Of a DNA stretch of 64,000 nt, positions 47,982 through 58,000 are shown piece by piece. Made by a program: the position numbers and the translations under genes. The stretch is taken from contig NZ_LMOG01000008.1 of assembly GCF_001423495.1 (NCBI RefSeq), forward strand, positions 1 through 64,000, given 5' to 3'. Position 1 is the first letter of the stretch. The number at the start of each line of letters is the position of its first letter. The DNA comes from Xanthomonas sp. Leaf131. Lineage in GTDB: Bacteria > Pseudomonadota > Gammaproteobacteria > Xanthomonadales > Xanthomonadaceae. Below the pieces are notes generated by a model. The model was not told where the DNA came from, did not search any database, and saw nothing but the letters and a program-made list of their open reading frames with translations.

Positions 47982-49352
47982 ATGCCCACCGATACCGCCC
48001 TGCCCGCCACGCCGCTCAATCAGGCGCAAGCCACCTCCATCCTGGCTGCTCCGTACCGCGCTACAACGCTGGGCATGGTCGCGCTGGTTGCGCTCAATGC
48101 CTTCGAGTCGCTGGCGGTTGCAGCGGCCATGCCGACCGTGGCGCGCGAATTGAATGGGCTGCCGCTGTATGCGTTGGCGTTCGGCGGCACCTTGGCGACC
48201 AGCGTGGTCGGCATGACCGCCGCCGGGCGCTGGAGCGACCGTCGCGGACCGGGCGGCGCGCTGGCTTACGGATTGCTGTGCTTTGTGATCGGGCTAGTGA
48301 TCGCCGGAGTGGCGCCGAGCATGCCGCTACTGATTGCCGGGCGTTTGCTGCAGGGTCTGGGCGCCGGTGCGTATTCGGTGGCGCTGTACGTCATCGTCGG
48401 GCGGCTGTATCCGGACGCCTTGCGGCCACGCGTGTTTGCCGCGTTTTCGGCCGGTTGGGTGGTGCCCTCGTTGATCGGGCCCGGCATCAGCGGGTTGATC
48501 GTGCAGCACGTCGGTTGGCGCTGGGTGTTTTTGTCGGTGCCGCTGCTGGCGATTCCGGCCGGGCTGATGTTGTGGCCGGCGATTCGCGGGCGCGCGTGGT
48601 CCGGTGAAACCTCCGGTCAATCCAACGCCGCATTCGGCTGGGCGATCGGTGCGGCATTGGGCGTGCTTGGCGTGTACCTGGGCGGGCAACTGCACGGCGT
48701 GTCCGCGTTGCTGGCGATGACGCCGGCGCTGTTGCTCACACTGTTCTGCGCCTGGCACCTGTTGCCGACCGGCACGCTGCGGCTTGCGCGTGGCCTGCCC
48801 AGCGTAATCGCGCTGCGCGGCATTGCAGCGGCGGCCTTCTTCGGGTTCGAAGCGTTTCTGCCGTTACTGCTGTCGCGCGAGCGTGGCCTCTCGCCGCTGC
48901 TGGCCGGCGTGGCGCTGAGCGTCGGTGCGCTGGGCTGGTTCAGCGGCTCTTGGTATCAGGGCCATAGCCGCGCCGGCTGGTCACGCCCACGCCTGCTCAA
49001 GACCGGTGCGCTGTTGATGTCGTCAGGCATCGTGATCAGCGCGGGCGCGGTGTGGCCGGCCGTTCCCGTGCCGGTGGCGATTTCAGGCTGGGCACTCGTA
49101 GGCCTGGGCATGGGCCTGCTGTATCCGAGCCTGTCGGTGTTGACGTTGTCGCTGTCGCCACCGGCGCAACAAGGCGCGCACAGTTCGGCGCTGCAATTGA
49201 GCGAAGCGATTGCGGTTGCCGGCATGCTGGCGCTGGCCGGCGCGTTGTTCGCCGCGCTGCTGGCCAGCGCGACTGCGGCCGCGTACCTGAGCGTGTTTGC
49301 GTTGGCGTGGCTGCTGGCGGTGGCGAGCTTTTTTGTGGCGCGGCGGGTCTGA
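47982..49352 (+). CDS. MFS transporter, SoxR-controlled drug/metabolite exporter
   Basis: A 456-residue, 12-14-helix major facilitator protein. It carries [14 protein letters not shown], the MFS loop 2-3 motif, and [25 protein letters not shown]. Met 47982 ([14 protein letters not shown]) is the plausible start; the open frame back to 47847 runs through the operator. The SoxR site indicates induction by redox-cycling agents, and the pump may export them. Confidence 0.88.
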   Translation: MPTDTALPATPLNQAQATSILAAPYRATTLGMVALVALNAFESLAVAAAMPTVARELNGLPLYALAFGGTLATSVVGMTAAGRWSDRRGPGGALAYGLLCFVIGLVIAGVAPSMPLLIAGRLLQGLGAGAYSVALYVIVGRLYPDALRPRVFAAFSAGWVVPSLIGPGISGLIVQHVGWRWVFLSVPLLAIPAGLMLWPAIRGRAWSGETSGQSNAAFGWAIGAALGVLGVYLGGQLHGVSALLAMTPALLLTLFCAWHLLPTGTLRLARGLPSVIALRGIAAAAFFGFEAFLPLLLSRERGLSPLLAGVALSVGALGWFSGSWYQGHSRAGWSRPRLLKTGALLMSSGIVISAGAVWPAVPVPVAISGWALVGLGMGLLYPSLSVLTLSLSPPAQQGAHSSALQLSEAIAVAGMLALAGALFAALLASATAAAYLSVFALAWLLAVASFFVARRV

Positions 49353-49493
49353 GGGGATGTGCAGAGTGTGCAAGCGACTTTGCCGATCCTGTCGAGATCG
49401 TTGTGATCGCGAGTAAAAAAATCCTCTCGCAAGCGACTGGTCATTTTTTCGCCACCCATCTTGACAGCGTTGCAGGCCGGGGCCTGCGCACAC

Positions 49494-49539
49494 TTGTCCA
49501 CAGCCTTGTGCAAGTTCCATCCACAGGGGGTGTGGAAAA
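49494..49539. other. Cluster of DnaA-box-like 9-mers
   Basis: TTGTCCACA (49494-49502), CCATCCACA (49517-49525) and, inverted, TTTTCCACA (49531-49539) lie within 46 bp. The first and last are one base from TTATCCACA. They sit in the 258-bp gap between convergent genes, which otherwise shows no gene. This is not the chromosomal origin by context. Confidence 0.4.
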
Positions 49540-49610
49540 CCTGCACCGCCAGGCGCACGCTGCAGAGCTTGCGCGCGACAACCGCGTGTGCCAGACGATC
49601 GAGAACAGCA

Positions 49611-50777
49611 TCAATCCACGATCACGTGCGGCACGAAACGCGAGGTATCGCGGGTGATCGGGCCGTCGTCGTCGCGCATGCCCAGCCCGGCGGGGCGATC
49701 GGCCACCACCCAACTGCCCACCAGCGCATGCCGCCCGTCGAACACCGGTAACGGATGGTGCGCCTGCAGAATCGCCGGCCCATCCACATACGGCCCGTCG
49801 GTCTGTGCGGCGTCGCCCTGTGCGGTGACCAGAGAGATGTTGGCGCCCTCGCGCGAGAGCAGCGGCTTGCGTACCCAGCCTGCAGCCGGTGCTTCGCCGG
49901 TTTGTGCAAAGCGTGCAGGCAGCAAATTGGGATGGCCTTGATGCCGCTCCCACAGCAGCGGCAGGATGCCCTTGTTGCTCAGCACCGATTTCCACGCCGG
50001 CTCGATCAGGCGCACGCGGTTGGCAATCAATGCCGGCCCGAAGCGCTCTTCCATCATGAATTCCAGCGGATACAGCTTGAACAGCGTGTGGATTACCCGA
50101 TCCTGCTCATCGGTGAACCAGCCATCGGCGCTGAGGCCAATATCTTCGATGGCCACGTCCTCGGTACTGATGCCCACCTGGTGCGCGCAGTCGCGCAGGT
50201 AGCGCACCGTGGCGCGATCTTCCAGCGAATCGCGCACTGCCGAAAAATGCATTTGCGGGCCGATCGCGCCATCCACCGCCAGCGCGCCCAGGGTTTCGCA
50301 CAGCAGGTCCTGAATCAGATTGTATTGATCGGTACCCTTGGGCAACACACCGGCGGCGATCTGCTGCTCCAGCCACAACCACTGGAAATACGCCGATTCG
50401 TACAGCGAGGTGGGCGTGTCGTAATTGAGTTCGTACAGCTTGGCCGGGCCGTCGCCGGCATACGCCAGATCCATGCGGCCGTACAGATGCGGGTCGCGGT
50501 TCTTCCATGAGTTGGCGATCCAGTCCCAATAGAACGGCGGGATCGCCAGCTGCGTCATCAGTTGTTCCGAGCCCACCACCTCGTCCACCAGCTGCATCGC
50601 CATGTCGTGCAGTTCTTGGGTGGGCGCTTCGATGTCGTCCTCGATCTGGCGCAGCGAGAACGCGTAATACGCGCTTTCGTCCCAATAGCGCTCGCCATCG
50701 ATGGTGTGGAAATGGAAGCCGAGCGACTCGGCCTGTTCGCGCCAATCGGCACGTTCTGCAATTGCGATCCGTTGCAT
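49611..50777 (-). CDS. Glutathionylspermidine synthase-like ATP-grasp protein (YjfC family)
   Basis: A 388-residue protein of the glutathionylspermidine synthase C-terminal (preATP-grasp/ATP-grasp) family, the same size as E. coli YjfC. Conserved parts are FHTIDGERYWDESAYYAF, LYGRMDLAYAGDGPAKLYELNYDTPTSLYES and GILPLLWERHQGHPNLL. It lacks the amidase half of true Gsp synthetase, so the ligated substrate is unknown. It is the last gene of the yjf-like operon, 1 bp after DUF1190. Confidence 0.88.
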   Translation of the reverse strand: MQRIAIAERADWREQAESLGFHFHTIDGERYWDESAYYAFSLRQIEDDIEAPTQELHDMAMQLVDEVVGSEQLMTQLAIPPFYWDWIANSWKNRDPHLYGRMDLAYAGDGPAKLYELNYDTPTSLYESAYFQWLWLEQQIAAGVLPKGTDQYNLIQDLLCETLGALAVDGAIGPQMHFSAVRDSLEDRATVRYLRDCAHQVGISTEDVAIEDIGLSADGWFTDEQDRVIHTLFKLYPLEFMMEERFGPALIANRVRLIEPAWKSVLSNKGILPLLWERHQGHPNLLPARFAQTGEAPAAGWVRKPLLSREGANISLVTAQGDAAQTDGPYVDGPAILQAHHPLPVFDGRHALVGSWVVADRPAGLGMRDDDGPITRDTSRFVPHVIVD

Positions 50778-50778
50778 G

Positions 50779-51354
50779 TCAGCCGCCGTATCCTGAGCTG
50801 CGCCCGCCGCTGCCGAACGAACTGCGCGCCGCCGCACTGGAGCCGAAACCCGAGCGCGAGACGGTGATTGCACGCGACGGCATGTCGATGGCGCCGCTGC
50901 GCCCGCGTACGGTGCCGATACGATTGCTGGCCAGATCGCCATTGGGTTTGTAGTACCCGCCGCTGCGGTAATCGCGATACAGCGGCATCGCGCCGCCGTA
51001 GCGATAGCCACCGCCACTCATGTTGCCCAGCGCGTAGCCCAGCAGGAAACCGCCCATCGGCGGAATCCAGCTGTGTTGCCCCTGGGTCTGCCCCTGTACT
51101 TCGGTGCAGCTACCGAACTGCGCATCGCACTCGTAGCGCGAATTGAAGCGCGGCGCGGCCTGCTGATGCTTGGCCACCGCCTCGTCATAGGCCTTGAGGC
51201 ATTGCTGGATGTCGGTCTGTTCCTGCTTGATCTGGTAGCAGTCGGAGGCCGACTGCAGCACCACGCCTGTCTCTGGTTCGGAACCGCAACCGGTGACGAA
51301 AGCAGCCGGCAACGCGGCCATCAGGGTGAGTTTGAGATTGCGTGATCGCTTCAT
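50779..51354 (-). CDS. DUF1190 family lipoprotein (YgiB/YjfM-like)
   Basis: A 191-residue lipoprotein; the signal ends in VTGC, then a domain with Cys-containing DCYQIKQEQTDIQQC and ECDAQFGSCTEVQG. The C-terminal third is Gly/Ser/Arg-rich and repetitive (SGGYRYGGAM, GFGSSAAARSSFGSGGRSSGYGG-like), so probably disordered. It equals YjfM in the E. coli operon order. The function is unknown. Confidence 0.87.
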   Translation of the reverse strand: MKRSRNLKLTLMAALPAAFVTGCGSEPETGVVLQSASDCYQIKQEQTDIQQCLKAYDEAVAKHQQAAPRFNSRYECDAQFGSCTEVQGQTQGQHSWIPPMGGFLLGYALGNMSGGGYRYGGAMPLYRDYRSGGYYKPNGDLASNRIGTVRGRSGAIDMPSRAITVSRSGFGSSAAARSSFGSGGRSSGYGG

Positions 51355-51366
51355 GCCTGCGCTCCG

Positions 51367-51771
51367 TTACGGCGTGATCGCCGCGGCATTGATCAGGCCG
51401 ACCGCGATCGACACGCCGGCCGAAAAGATGCCGGCGGCGGTGACGTTGTCGGTGATCTGCCGCGAGATGCGCCCGGCGACCAGGTTGGCCAGCAGATACG
51501 CCACGATCTGGATCCCGCAGGCGACTGCGCCCCAGATCAACGCATCGACCAGGCTCACCGAATGGGTGATGGCCGAATGCAGCGGCAATGCAACGCCGAT
51601 CAGGTTGCCGGCCAGTGCGGTGGCCGCAGCCACATTGCCCTGCCGCAGCAAGGTGAAGTCCTTGTGCGGGGTGACCAGGGTCACCAGCACCACCGCGACG
51701 ATCAACACGCCCAGACCGGTGCCGAAGTAGGAAAGAAACGCGAGAAAACTCTGCAGATTGATCGGGTTCAT
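51367..51771 (-). CDS. DUF350 membrane protein (YjfL-like)
   Basis: A 134-residue inner-membrane protein with four hydrophobic helices and two pairs of matching helices (SLVDALIWGAVACGIQIVAYLLA), typical of DUF350. Met 51771 was chosen for its family-like start MNPINLQSFLAFLSYFG. It lies between the DUF2491 and DUF1190 genes as in E. coli yjfK-L-M. Confidence 0.88.
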   Translation of the reverse strand: MNPINLQSFLAFLSYFGTGLGVLIVAVVLVTLVTPHKDFTLLRQGNVAAATALAGNLIGVALPLHSAITHSVSLVDALIWGAVACGIQIVAYLLANLVAGRISRQITDNVTAAGIFSAGVSIAVGLINAAAITP

Positions 51772-51808
51772 GACAGGACCAAGGTAAGTGGAAGACGAGC
51801 GCGCGCGC

Positions 51809-52480
51809 TCAGGTGATATCCAGATCGGCGACAGTGACATCGATGCCGACCGCATAGGTGACGCAGAATTCGTTGGGGCCGGAATCTTCCCCAGTGACCA
51901 GCAGGAACTCTTCGCGCTGCAGCTCCGGCACATCGCGGCTGTAGAGCATGGCGTAATGGGTCAGATCGCCATCGCGGCGCGGCGGCTGATAGCGGTACAG
52001 CACTTCGTCGTAGGCGATCGGCGGAATCCGCGCCGCATCATCGGTGGACTGGGTGGCGCGCTCCCAACGCTTGCCGGCGTAGTCGATCTGCGCCGCACCC
52101 AGATGCGGATGCTGCATCACGAACTCCTGAAACGCCTGCTTGCTGGGCGGGTTGACCGTCTCGCAATACACGAACGCCTTCATCGCTTCCAGATCGCCGC
52201 CCACGGTAGTGACCTGCAAGAACGCATCGTCGTCCAGATAGAACCGATGCAGGGAATAGCCATCGCCCAGATTGACATGGCCATAGCACGGGATGCCTTG
52301 ATGGCCGCCCGGCAATTCGGCAGTCATGGCCTCGGGCGCCATGCGATACAGAGTGGTGTCGATCTCTACCTGCCCCCCCACCCGCAAGCCCAGCGGCAGC
52401 GTGTGGCCGATCGCGCCGGTGCCGGACGTGGGCGCCGCGGGCGGTTGTGGTTGGCCGAATAACTTGCTGAAAAAACTCAT
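51809..52480 (-). CDS. DUF2491 family protein (YjfK-like)
   Basis: A 223-residue soluble protein without signal peptide. The conserved core reads LGLRVGGQVEIDTTLYRMAPEAM and YSLHRFYLDDDAFLQVTT. Met 52480 starts MSFFSKLFGQPQP, the family N-terminus, and overlaps the channel gene stop as ATGA. The function is unknown; always found with PspA-like and DUF350 genes. Confidence 0.87.
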   Translation of the reverse strand: MSFFSKLFGQPQPPAAPTSGTGAIGHTLPLGLRVGGQVEIDTTLYRMAPEAMTAELPGGHQGIPCYGHVNLGDGYSLHRFYLDDDAFLQVTTVGGDLEAMKAFVYCETVNPPSKQAFQEFVMQHPHLGAAQIDYAGKRWERATQSTDDAARIPPIAYDEVLYRYQPPRRDGDLTHYAMLYSRDVPELQREEFLLVTGEDSGPNEFCVTYAVGIDVTVADLDIT

Positions 52481-53565
52481 CGTCCTGCACCTTGTGGCGA
52501 TGGGGAATGGGGAACGGCGGCAGTGCGCAGGGCGTGCCATGCAATGGCGTGCACGGGCACGCGCTGCTCGGCCAGGTAATACAGCATGGCACCGGGCGGC
52601 ACAGCGGTGTGTGCTGGCGGATTCAACCGCAGTGCGCCATCGGGCGCGCGCAAGCCCAGCAACAGGGCGCCGCGCTGGCTGAAATCGGCCGCCACGACGC
52701 GGTAATCCAGCGGGCCGATATCTGCCGGGACCGCAAGACTGAACTGGGTCGGGCCATCGTCCACCGACAACAATTCGGCAGTGATCGCAGCGCTGCCGGG
52801 ATCTTGCGCGGCACGCGCCAGGATCTCGGCAGTCATCGGCCGCGTGCATTCGATCGCCGGATAATGGCAATTGACCAGCCGCGCGGCGCTACCCGAATCG
52901 AAGTGCGCCACGATATGCGCACGCGGCGCATGCGCCATCAACGCGAACACTGCCGCCAGGGTCTGATCATCCGATGGCGGGTTGACGATCACCCGCGCCG
53001 CGCCCGCGATGCCGGCACGCAGGTAGACCTCGGTATGCGTGTACGACTCGGCCGCGATAAAGCGCATGTGGTCGGGCATCGGGTTCTCGGCTACGCCCTC
53101 GGCGATCAGCACCACGCCTTCGTCGTCGGTGGCGGTGTCCGAGAGCAACAGCTCCAGCAAACGCGCGGAGCCGGCGCCCTGCCAGCCGATCAGAATGGTG
53201 TGCCCGCGCAGATCGGCGTAAGCCATCTTGCCCATGTGGTGGCGCCTCCAGAAAGTGATGAGCACACCGCTGGTCTTGGCCAGCACCGTGGCGAACAACG
53301 CCACCGCGCCCGGCATCAACACGAACGCGGCGATATAGCGCCCGGCCACCGAGCCCGGCGACAGGTCGCCGTAGCCGATGGTGGTGGCGGTGGTCATGTA
53401 GTAGTAAGGAAACGCGTCCAGGCCGACGAGCTTGTGCTCGCCAGCCATGCGTAACAGCGCCCAGCTCAGCCCCATGTGCGCCAGCAGGGCCAGCGCCACC
53501 ATGCCCCAACTGATGCGGCGCACATGGCGCCGCAGTACCCGGAACAACCGTCCGACGATGATCAT
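52477..53565 (-). CDS. Potassium-channel family protein with RCK (TrkA-N) domain
   Basis: A 362-residue two-helix channel with an N-terminal amphipathic stretch, TM1 (about 20-40), the K+ selectivity filter TTIGYGD (61-67), TM2 (about 75-105) and an RCK Rossmann-like domain from about residue 120 (HTILIGWQGAGSARLLELLL). The filter is canonical for K+. It lies inside the yjf-like operon between the PspA-like and DUF2491 genes. E. coli has no such gene at this place, so the channel is an addition. Confidence 0.88.
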   Translation of the reverse strand: MIIVGRLFRVLRRHVRRISWGMVALALLAHMGLSWALLRMAGEHKLVGLDAFPYYYMTTATTIGYGDLSPGSVAGRYIAAFVLMPGAVALFATVLAKTSGVLITFWRRHHMGKMAYADLRGHTILIGWQGAGSARLLELLLSDTATDDEGVVLIAEGVAENPMPDHMRFIAAESYTHTEVYLRAGIAGAARVIVNPPSDDQTLAAVFALMAHAPRAHIVAHFDSGSAARLVNCHYPAIECTRPMTAEILARAAQDPGSAAITAELLSVDDGPTQFSLAVPADIGPLDYRVVAADFSQRGALLLGLRAPDGALRLNPPAHTAVPPGAMLYYLAEQRVPVHAIAWHALRTAAVPHSPSPQGAGR

Positions 53566-53590
53566 GGCGCGTCCTGTGCCGTGCGGTGGA

Positions 53591-54361
53591 TCAGCTGTCG
53601 CTGCGCGGAACCTGCTGCACGTCGCGCACCTGGCCGATCAACGGCGCAGTGCCGCTGGCGGTGTCGTGGCCGAGCTGGGCCGGCTTCTTGAAGCGCGCCA
53701 GCACCGCGGCGGCGTTGGACTCGCCTTCCATCAACCCGGCCGCAGCCAGACGACGGTTCAGATCGCCATCGCCGGTGGACGATTCCAGCTCTTCGGCCGA
53801 TTCGATCCGCGCAGAGGTTTCGGCCTGACGCGCCTTGATGCGCTCCAGCGATTCCAGTGCCGAGCCCATCTTGCTGCTGGCACCGGAATGGCGCGCGGCA
53901 ATCGCCGCCTGCGCCTTCTGCACCGCATCGGTGGCCTTGACCGTATCGATCTGCTGGCGCATGCCGCGCAGCTGGTTCTCGGTCTTCTGGATGGTGGCCT
54001 TGAGCGTCACCACCGATTGGTCCAGCGAGGTCTTGGAGGCCTTGTCGCCGGCGTCTTCGCTTTCCAGCGCGGCGAGCTTGCTCGCCACATCGTGGGCCAG
54101 CGCTTCATCGCCCTTGGCCAGCGCGCCTTCGATGTAACGCGTGTATTCGGCCATCTTGCCGGCGCGCGCGTCGATCTTCTGCTGGGCCAGCTTGCTCTGC
54201 GCCATCAGCTTGGTCAGCTCTTCGCGCGAACGCGTGAGCTGGGCGCCGGCATCGCGCATTTCCTGGTCCAGGATGCGCAGCGCATTGGCGTCGACCGCCT
54301 TCTGGCCGGTTTCGTGTGCAGTGCCACGCAGCAGCGTGATCAACTTTGAAAAGATACTCAT
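53591..54361 (-). CDS. PspA/IM30 family protein (YjfJ-like)
   Basis: A 256-residue, almost wholly helical coiled-coil protein of the phage-shock-protein A family. It starts MSIFSKLITLLRGTAHETGQK (amphipathic N-terminal helix for membrane binding) followed by long alpha-helical hairpins (about 25-190). PspA/IM30 proteins coat and repair stressed membranes. No pspF, pspB or pspC is near; it belongs to the YjfJ branch. Confidence 0.9.
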   Translation of the reverse strand: MSIFSKLITLLRGTAHETGQKAVDANALRILDQEMRDAGAQLTRSREELTKLMAQSKLAQQKIDARAGKMAEYTRYIEGALAKGDEALAHDVASKLAALESEDAGDKASKTSLDQSVVTLKATIQKTENQLRGMRQQIDTVKATDAVQKAQAAIAARHSGASSKMGSALESLERIKARQAETSARIESAEELESSTGDGDLNRRLAAAGLMEGESNAAAVLARFKKPAQLGHDTASGTAPLIGQVRDVQQVPRSDS

Positions 54362-54373
54362 GACAACACGCCT

Positions 54374-54790
54374 TTAGGAAAAATACGGCTTGAGAGATTC
54401 GGCGGCATCCAGCGTATTGGCCGCCAGGGTCTGGATTTCCTCGTCGATCTGGTCGAGCGTGGACGACGCCGACAGCTCGCCGAAGACCACGTACGCGTCC
54501 TTGCCGTCGACCTGCACCAGACCCAGATTGGACAAGGGATTGAGCGGATTCAGCCGCAGGCAGGCGTCGTTGAAGGCCGCGCGGTCGCTGACCTGGTCGG
54601 CATTGGCCAGCAGCGTGGAAACGAACACCTGCGAGCCGGAGGCGGCGACCTGGATCTGCATGTCGCCGTGGTCGGCCAGGGTGAGGTTGATGGCCGGTTC
54701 CAGCCCGTCAATCAGCTCGACCTCGATCGGCTGGTCGCGGTAGCGCTCGGCCAGCAGGCCGTGCAATTCGACAGTGGTGTACTGCGTCAT
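54374..54790 (-). CDS. DUF2170 family protein (YjfI-like)
   Basis: A 138-residue acidic soluble protein, first gene of the seven-gene operon. Its DGLEPAINLTLADHGDMQIQVA and LNPLNPLSNLGLVQVDGKDAYVVFGELS segments fit DUF2170. The ATG at 54790 has AGGACA upstream; the frame extends further back into the 14-bp tandem repeats without meaning. The function is unknown. Confidence 0.87.
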   Translation of the reverse strand: MTQYTTVELHGLLAERYRDQPIEVELIDGLEPAINLTLADHGDMQIQVAASGSQVFVSTLLANADQVSDRAAFNDACLRLNPLNPLSNLGLVQVDGKDAYVVFGELSASSTLDQIDEEIQTLAANTLDAAESLKPYFS

Positions 54791-54809
54791 ACGATGTCCT
54801 GTCCTTTGG

Positions 54810-54865
54810 TCATGCAGCGGTGGCGATGCAGCTGCGGTCATGCAGCAACAGTCATGCAATGGCCG
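54810..54865 (-). repeat. Four tandem 14-bp repeats at the operon head
   Basis: Four units start at 54810, 54824, 54838 and 54852 in exact 14-bp steps: TCATGCAGCGGTGG, CGATGCAGCTGCGG, TCATGCAGCAACAG, TCATGCAATGGCCG. The shared core is ATGCA(G/A). They lie 20-75 bp upstream of the first gene of the yjf-like operon, so in or near its promoter. Confidence 0.75.
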
Positions 54866-55088
54866 GACATACTACAGACTGTTTGCGACCGGCAGAAAGG
54901 GCCGGAAGTCAGCCGGTCAGGCCAACGGCAGGCGGAAGCAAACCACCCGTTCAGGTGGCTCGAAGCGACACGCCGTCTGTGCGGGCTGCAGGTCGGCAAC
55001 GCTGTCGTCGGCATCCGGCCATAAGGCCGGGCGTAAGACTGCGCATCTGCGCCAGCCGCCGTACGCACACGCCAGCCGGCCTGCGCGC

Positions 55089-55688
55089 TCACGGATACAG
55101 CATCCGCTTGCTCCAGCGGCTGGCCGCATCGGCTTCGTAGCGCCAGCGCTCGTGCAGGCGGAACTTGGCGCCGTACCAGAACTCGAACGCCTGCGGCACC
55201 ACCCGGAACCCGCCCCAGCCATCCGGGCGTGGCACCGCGCGGCCTTCGAAGGTGGCTTCGACCTTGGCGATGGCCGCGTCGAACTCCTCGCGCGAGCCCA
55301 GCGTCTGCGATTGCAGCGAGGCCCAGGCGCCGATCTGGCTCATGCGCGGGCGCGAGGCGAAGTAGGCATCGGATTCGTCGGCGCCGACCAGTTGCACGCC
55401 CCCTTCGATACGCACCTGGATGCCGGCCTCGCGCAGGCTGCGCCACAGAAACAGCAAGGCGGCCTGCGGATGGGTCTGCAGATCGCGGCCCTTGGCGCTG
55501 TCCAGATGGGTGTAGAACACGAACCCGCGCGTATCGAAGGCCTTGAGCAACACGGTACGCGCGCTCGGCCGGCCATCCACGTTGGCGGTGGCCACGGTCA
55601 TCGCGCTGGCTTCGAGTTCAGCGCTGGCCTGCGCCTCGGCGTACAGCGCGGTGAAGGTGGCAAGGGCTTCTGCATAGAGATCGGTCAT
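55089..55688 (-). CDS. pdxH: Pyridoxamine 5'-phosphate oxidase
   Basis: A 199-residue FMN enzyme that makes pyridoxal 5'-phosphate. It contains the conserved FMN/PLP segments [27 protein letters not shown] and the C-terminal signature with [19 protein letters not shown]. Length is as expected. It is divergent from aroK and ends 230 bp before the yjf-like operon's repeat. Confidence 0.94.
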   Translation of the reverse strand: MTDLYAEALATFTALYAEAQASAELEASAMTVATANVDGRPSARTVLLKAFDTRGFVFYTHLDSAKGRDLQTHPQAALLFLWRSLREAGIQVRIEGGVQLVGADESDAYFASRPRMSQIGAWASLQSQTLGSREEFDAAIAKVEATFEGRAVPRPDGWGGFRVVPQAFEFWYGAKFRLHERWRYEADAASRWSKRMLYP

Positions 55689-55894
55689 GACGGTGCGCGG
55701 GCAGCAAGATTGGCGCCTATTGTGGGCGCATCGCGTGTGCTTCGCCTATGTGTGCGCTGTCGCCGCCGTCGATCTCCACGCGGCGGCGGCTTGTGTCCAG
55801 GCGAATGCGTGCAGCAGATGGTTACGCTGCAGGAATGGTTTCAAACCGCGCCGATCGGCCCGGCGCAAGGGCGTGAATGCTACGATCCCTGCGC

Positions 55895-56433
55895 ATGAAC
55901 CCCGCTCCCAATCTCGTGATGGTCGGCCCGATGGGCGCCGGAAAAAGCTGCATCGGCCGTCGCCTGGCCGAGCGCTTCGGGCTGGACTTCGTCGATGTGG
56001 ATCAGGCCATCGTCGAGCAGGCGGGCAAGAGCATTCCGACCATTTTCGAACAGCACGGCGAAGCACGGTTTCGGCAGCACGAAGTCGAGACCTTGCAGGC
56101 GCTGCTGCAGCAGGACAACAAATTGATTTCCACCGGCGGCGGCGCGGTGCTGGATCCGCTCAACCGCCAGCGCATCCGCGAGCGCGGCTTTGTGGTGTAC
56201 CTGCACGTGAGCGTGCCGGCGCAACTCACCCGGTTGGCGCGCGATCGCAATCGCCCGCTGTTGCAACGCGCCGACCGCGAGCAGGTGCTGCACGCGATGG
56301 CTGAGCACCGCACCCCGCTGTACCAGGAGGTCGCCGACCTCAGCCTGGAAACCGACCATTTTTCCCCCGCCGAGGCCACCGCGCAGCTGGTGCTGCGCCT
56401 GGCCGCGCAATGGCGCATGTCGAGTACCCCTGC

Positions 56434-56437
<4 letters not shown>
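55895..56437 (+). CDS. aroK: Shikimate kinase
   Basis: A 180-residue kinase that phosphorylates shikimate at the 3-OH. It has Walker A GPMGAGKS, the shikimate-binding FVDVDQAI region, and the conserved STGGGAVLD. Met at 55895 is used rather than the longer frame from 55877. It overlaps aroB by 4 nt (ATGA), so both are translated from one message. Confidence 0.95.
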
Positions 56438-57546
<1,109 letters not shown>

Positions 57547-57578
57547 GCAACGCCATCACTCACTAGTCTCCGGCGCAT

Positions 57579-57650
57579 GCGTAGGAGCGCCCCCGGGCGC
57601 GACGGGGCCTTGTCGGTAAATCCCCATCGCGCCCAGGTGCGCTCCTACGC
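57579..57650. repeat. GTAG-type REP doublet after aroB
   Basis: The left unit GCGTAGGAGCGCCCCCGGGC and the right unit, read on the minus strand GCGTAGGAGCGCACCTGGGC, are arranged head to head with CGCGACGGGG/CCCCATCGCG inner parts. This is the REP doublet form of Xanthomonadaceae with a GTAGGAGCG head. It lies 32 bp past the aroB stop and may form the mRNA end. Confidence 0.88.
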
Positions 57651-57739
57651 ACTGCCTGCCAACGCTCCCTTCGCAAGCGGAGCAACCCGGCGCGCCCACT
57701 GCTCCCAGCCTTCAGCACCGCCCGGCTACAATCGGCGCC

Positions 57740-57991
57740 ATGCGCATCCACTTGCAACACGATCCTGGCGGCAACGCGCCGCTCCGCTACGTCCAGCTGA
57801 CCCTGCAACCGGATCTGTTCGGTGGCTGGGAGCTGCTGCGCGAGAGCGGCGAGATCGGTGGACGCTCGCAGCTGCGACGCGACCAATACCTGCTGCAAGA
57901 CGAAGCGGACCGGGCCTTCGACAAGGCACGCGACACCCAACTCAAACGCGGCTTCCAACTCATCACCGGCGGCGCCGACGCGCCGCGCTGA
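57740..57991 (+). CDS. WGR domain-containing protein
   Basis: An 83-residue protein made of little more than a WGR-type domain: a beta-rich N-terminal half (YVQLTLQPDLFGGWELLRESGEIGGRSQ) and a helix (EADRAFDKARDTQLKRGF). WGR domains in larger proteins bind nucleic acid or act with kinases and PARPs; stand-alone versions are common in Proteobacteria with unknown role. It ends 9 bp before hemE. Confidence 0.8.
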   Translation: MRIHLQHDPGGNAPLRYVQLTLQPDLFGGWELLRESGEIGGRSQLRRDQYLLQDEADRAFDKARDTQLKRGFQLITGGADAPR

Positions 57992-58000
57992 GGAACACCC

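Noticed and set aside
49494-49539. Chromosomal replication origin
   Set aside because: Only three weak DnaA-like boxes and no dnaA, dnaN, rpmH or AT-rich unwinding element nearby.
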